A stretch of DNA of 64,000 nucleotides from Colocasia esculenta (taxonomy: Eukaryota; Streptophyta; Magnoliopsida; Alismatales; Araceae). Both the position numbers and the translations under genes were made by a program. The DNA is taken from positions 89,390,244-89,454,243 of the forward strand of contig CM024763.1 in NCBI GenBank assembly GCA_014218235.1, written 5' to 3'. The notes beneath the pieces are model-generated. The model was not told the origin of the DNA and ran no database searches. It saw only the letters and a program-made list of their open reading frames with translations. This document shows, piece by piece, positions 63,279 through 64,000 of the stretch (position 1 is the stretch's first letter; each line of letters opens with the position of its first letter).

Positions 63279-63640
63279 CCCATAATGTTGTGCATATGGA
63301 TCCAGCTGTGTATGCCATGAAAAGAAAATGTGACCCTCATTGATAGTCTCAGATGATGTATCCTTCTGTGTGCTCAATCTCTCAAAATCAGATACAATCT
63401 CTTGATAGCTGCTACTATTTTCAGGCCTTATATGTCGTCCTTTTTCATCTTTTTTCCACCTTCTTTGTGTGCTTAGTGGAGCATCGTGATCTATGTCATC
63501 TTAGGTAGCATGCGTGAACTCAAACTCCAATGTCAAGTACATGCTTTCACCACCACCACCACCAATGCCAGTTGTACCAGATGGAGAAGAAGGATCTTCC
63601 GTACTCTGTCTCTGAGATGGTTCAAATGGTGAAGGAGTAA

Positions 63641-64000
63641 GTCACAGTACGGTCATTCGGATCCGGGTTTATCGGGTCTGTGTGTGGTGCTCTTGACCAA
63701 GAGAAGGTCAATGGGTTGTTTGTGTGGTTTCTGTGCACAGGGTGAGCAGTGTGGGCCAGTTATGCCAGCCCATTTGCACTGCTGGTTCACTGTTTGGAAT
63801 CGCGGTGGAGGTAGGCGATGCGATTTGAATGCGTCGTACATGTCGGACGCGATTCCAGGAACCACCTCTGTGACACGTGGCATGGGTTTCTATTTGGCGT
63901 AGGACAGAGGGGACGCATTTAAGGAAGTTAAATGCGGCGTCTGTCCCGGACGTAATTTGCAAAAGTGTGGTAAAAGCTTCGTTCTGGCCAGACAGAGCAG
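63641..64000. repeat. Unclassified repeat running off the window edge
   Basis: No credible gene. The coding similarity to the left stops near 63640. It contains CG-rich stems, for example GACGCATTTAA facing TTAAATGCGGCGTC at about 63912-63941, and a GCGATTTGAATGCGTCG block near 63819, similar in style to the LTR hairpin clusters. It may be the start of another LTR. Confidence 0.4.

Larger units (their letters stand above)
59965..63638 (-). pseudogene. Degraded coding fragment split by a solo LTR
   Basis: Minus strand. The upstream part reads from about 63638 to 63284 and the downstream part from 60249 to 59965, ending at a stop. The two meet in frame across the CCCAT duplication (residues AQHYG then YGGYHVS), so the LTR landed inside a reading frame. 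One in-frame stop lies near 63500, and an in-frame TGA lies at the right edge near 63640. The protein is low in recognisable motifs: Gly run, RRWKKDEKGRHIRP, Tyr-rich tail. The style recalls the tail that follows hAT transposase in plants, but no hAT dimerisation domain is visible here, so this is only a guess. Confidence 0.5.

Overview
The window is plant nuclear DNA, about 85% transposable-element sequence around one ordinary host gene. The evidence is spliced introns, LTR retrotransposons primed by plant tRNAs, and a plastid-type dihydropyrimidine dehydrogenase gene. The very GC-rich first exon followed by AT-richer exons points to a monocot, but I cannot name the species. A 100-base run of N (956-1055) marks an assembly gap.

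Layout. 1-955 looks like a piece of a long gypsy-type LTR. 2320-11349 is a small foldback (MITE-like) element split by a complete Ty1/copia element on the minus strand (2400-11300; TSD CCAAT; LTRs about 1.5 kb; broken gag-pol). 12319-33036 is the most striking structure: LTR-internal-LTR-internal-LTR-internal-LTR-internal-LTR. It has five LTRs and four internal regions of a minus-strand non-autonomous gypsy-like element (PBS matching the tRNA-Asp type), and one GAAAC target-site duplication encloses the whole 20.7 kb. 33165-36658 is a gypsy element reduced to a 2.6 kb LTR, a 257 bp internal stub and a truncated second LTR. 36752-50637 is a solo LTR (TSD ATTTT) that hosts a complete plus-strand Ty3/gypsy chromovirus, Tekay/Del-like (39264-50321; TSD TCTCC; LTRs about 3.2 kb; gag-protease open, pol broken).

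51782-59051 (minus strand) is an apparently intact seven-exon gene for chloroplast dihydropyrimidine dehydrogenase (PYD1, 444 residues), the first enzyme of uracil and thymine catabolism. Beyond it, 59965-63638 holds a degraded coding fragment cut in frame by a second solo LTR (60255-63278; TSD CCCAT). The window ends in another unclassified repeat.

The observations most worth a second look are four. First, the five-LTR array carries a single target duplication and mosaic variants between units. Second, four hairpins in the copia 5' leader share an apical core but have different stems that stay complementary. Third, clusters of short CG-rich hairpins recur in the LTRs of several gypsy families. 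Fourth, the reconstructed nesting order shows insertion inside insertion. No element here looks autonomous: every pol I can read is broken. All counts of identity were judged by eye, and no alignment or database search was run.
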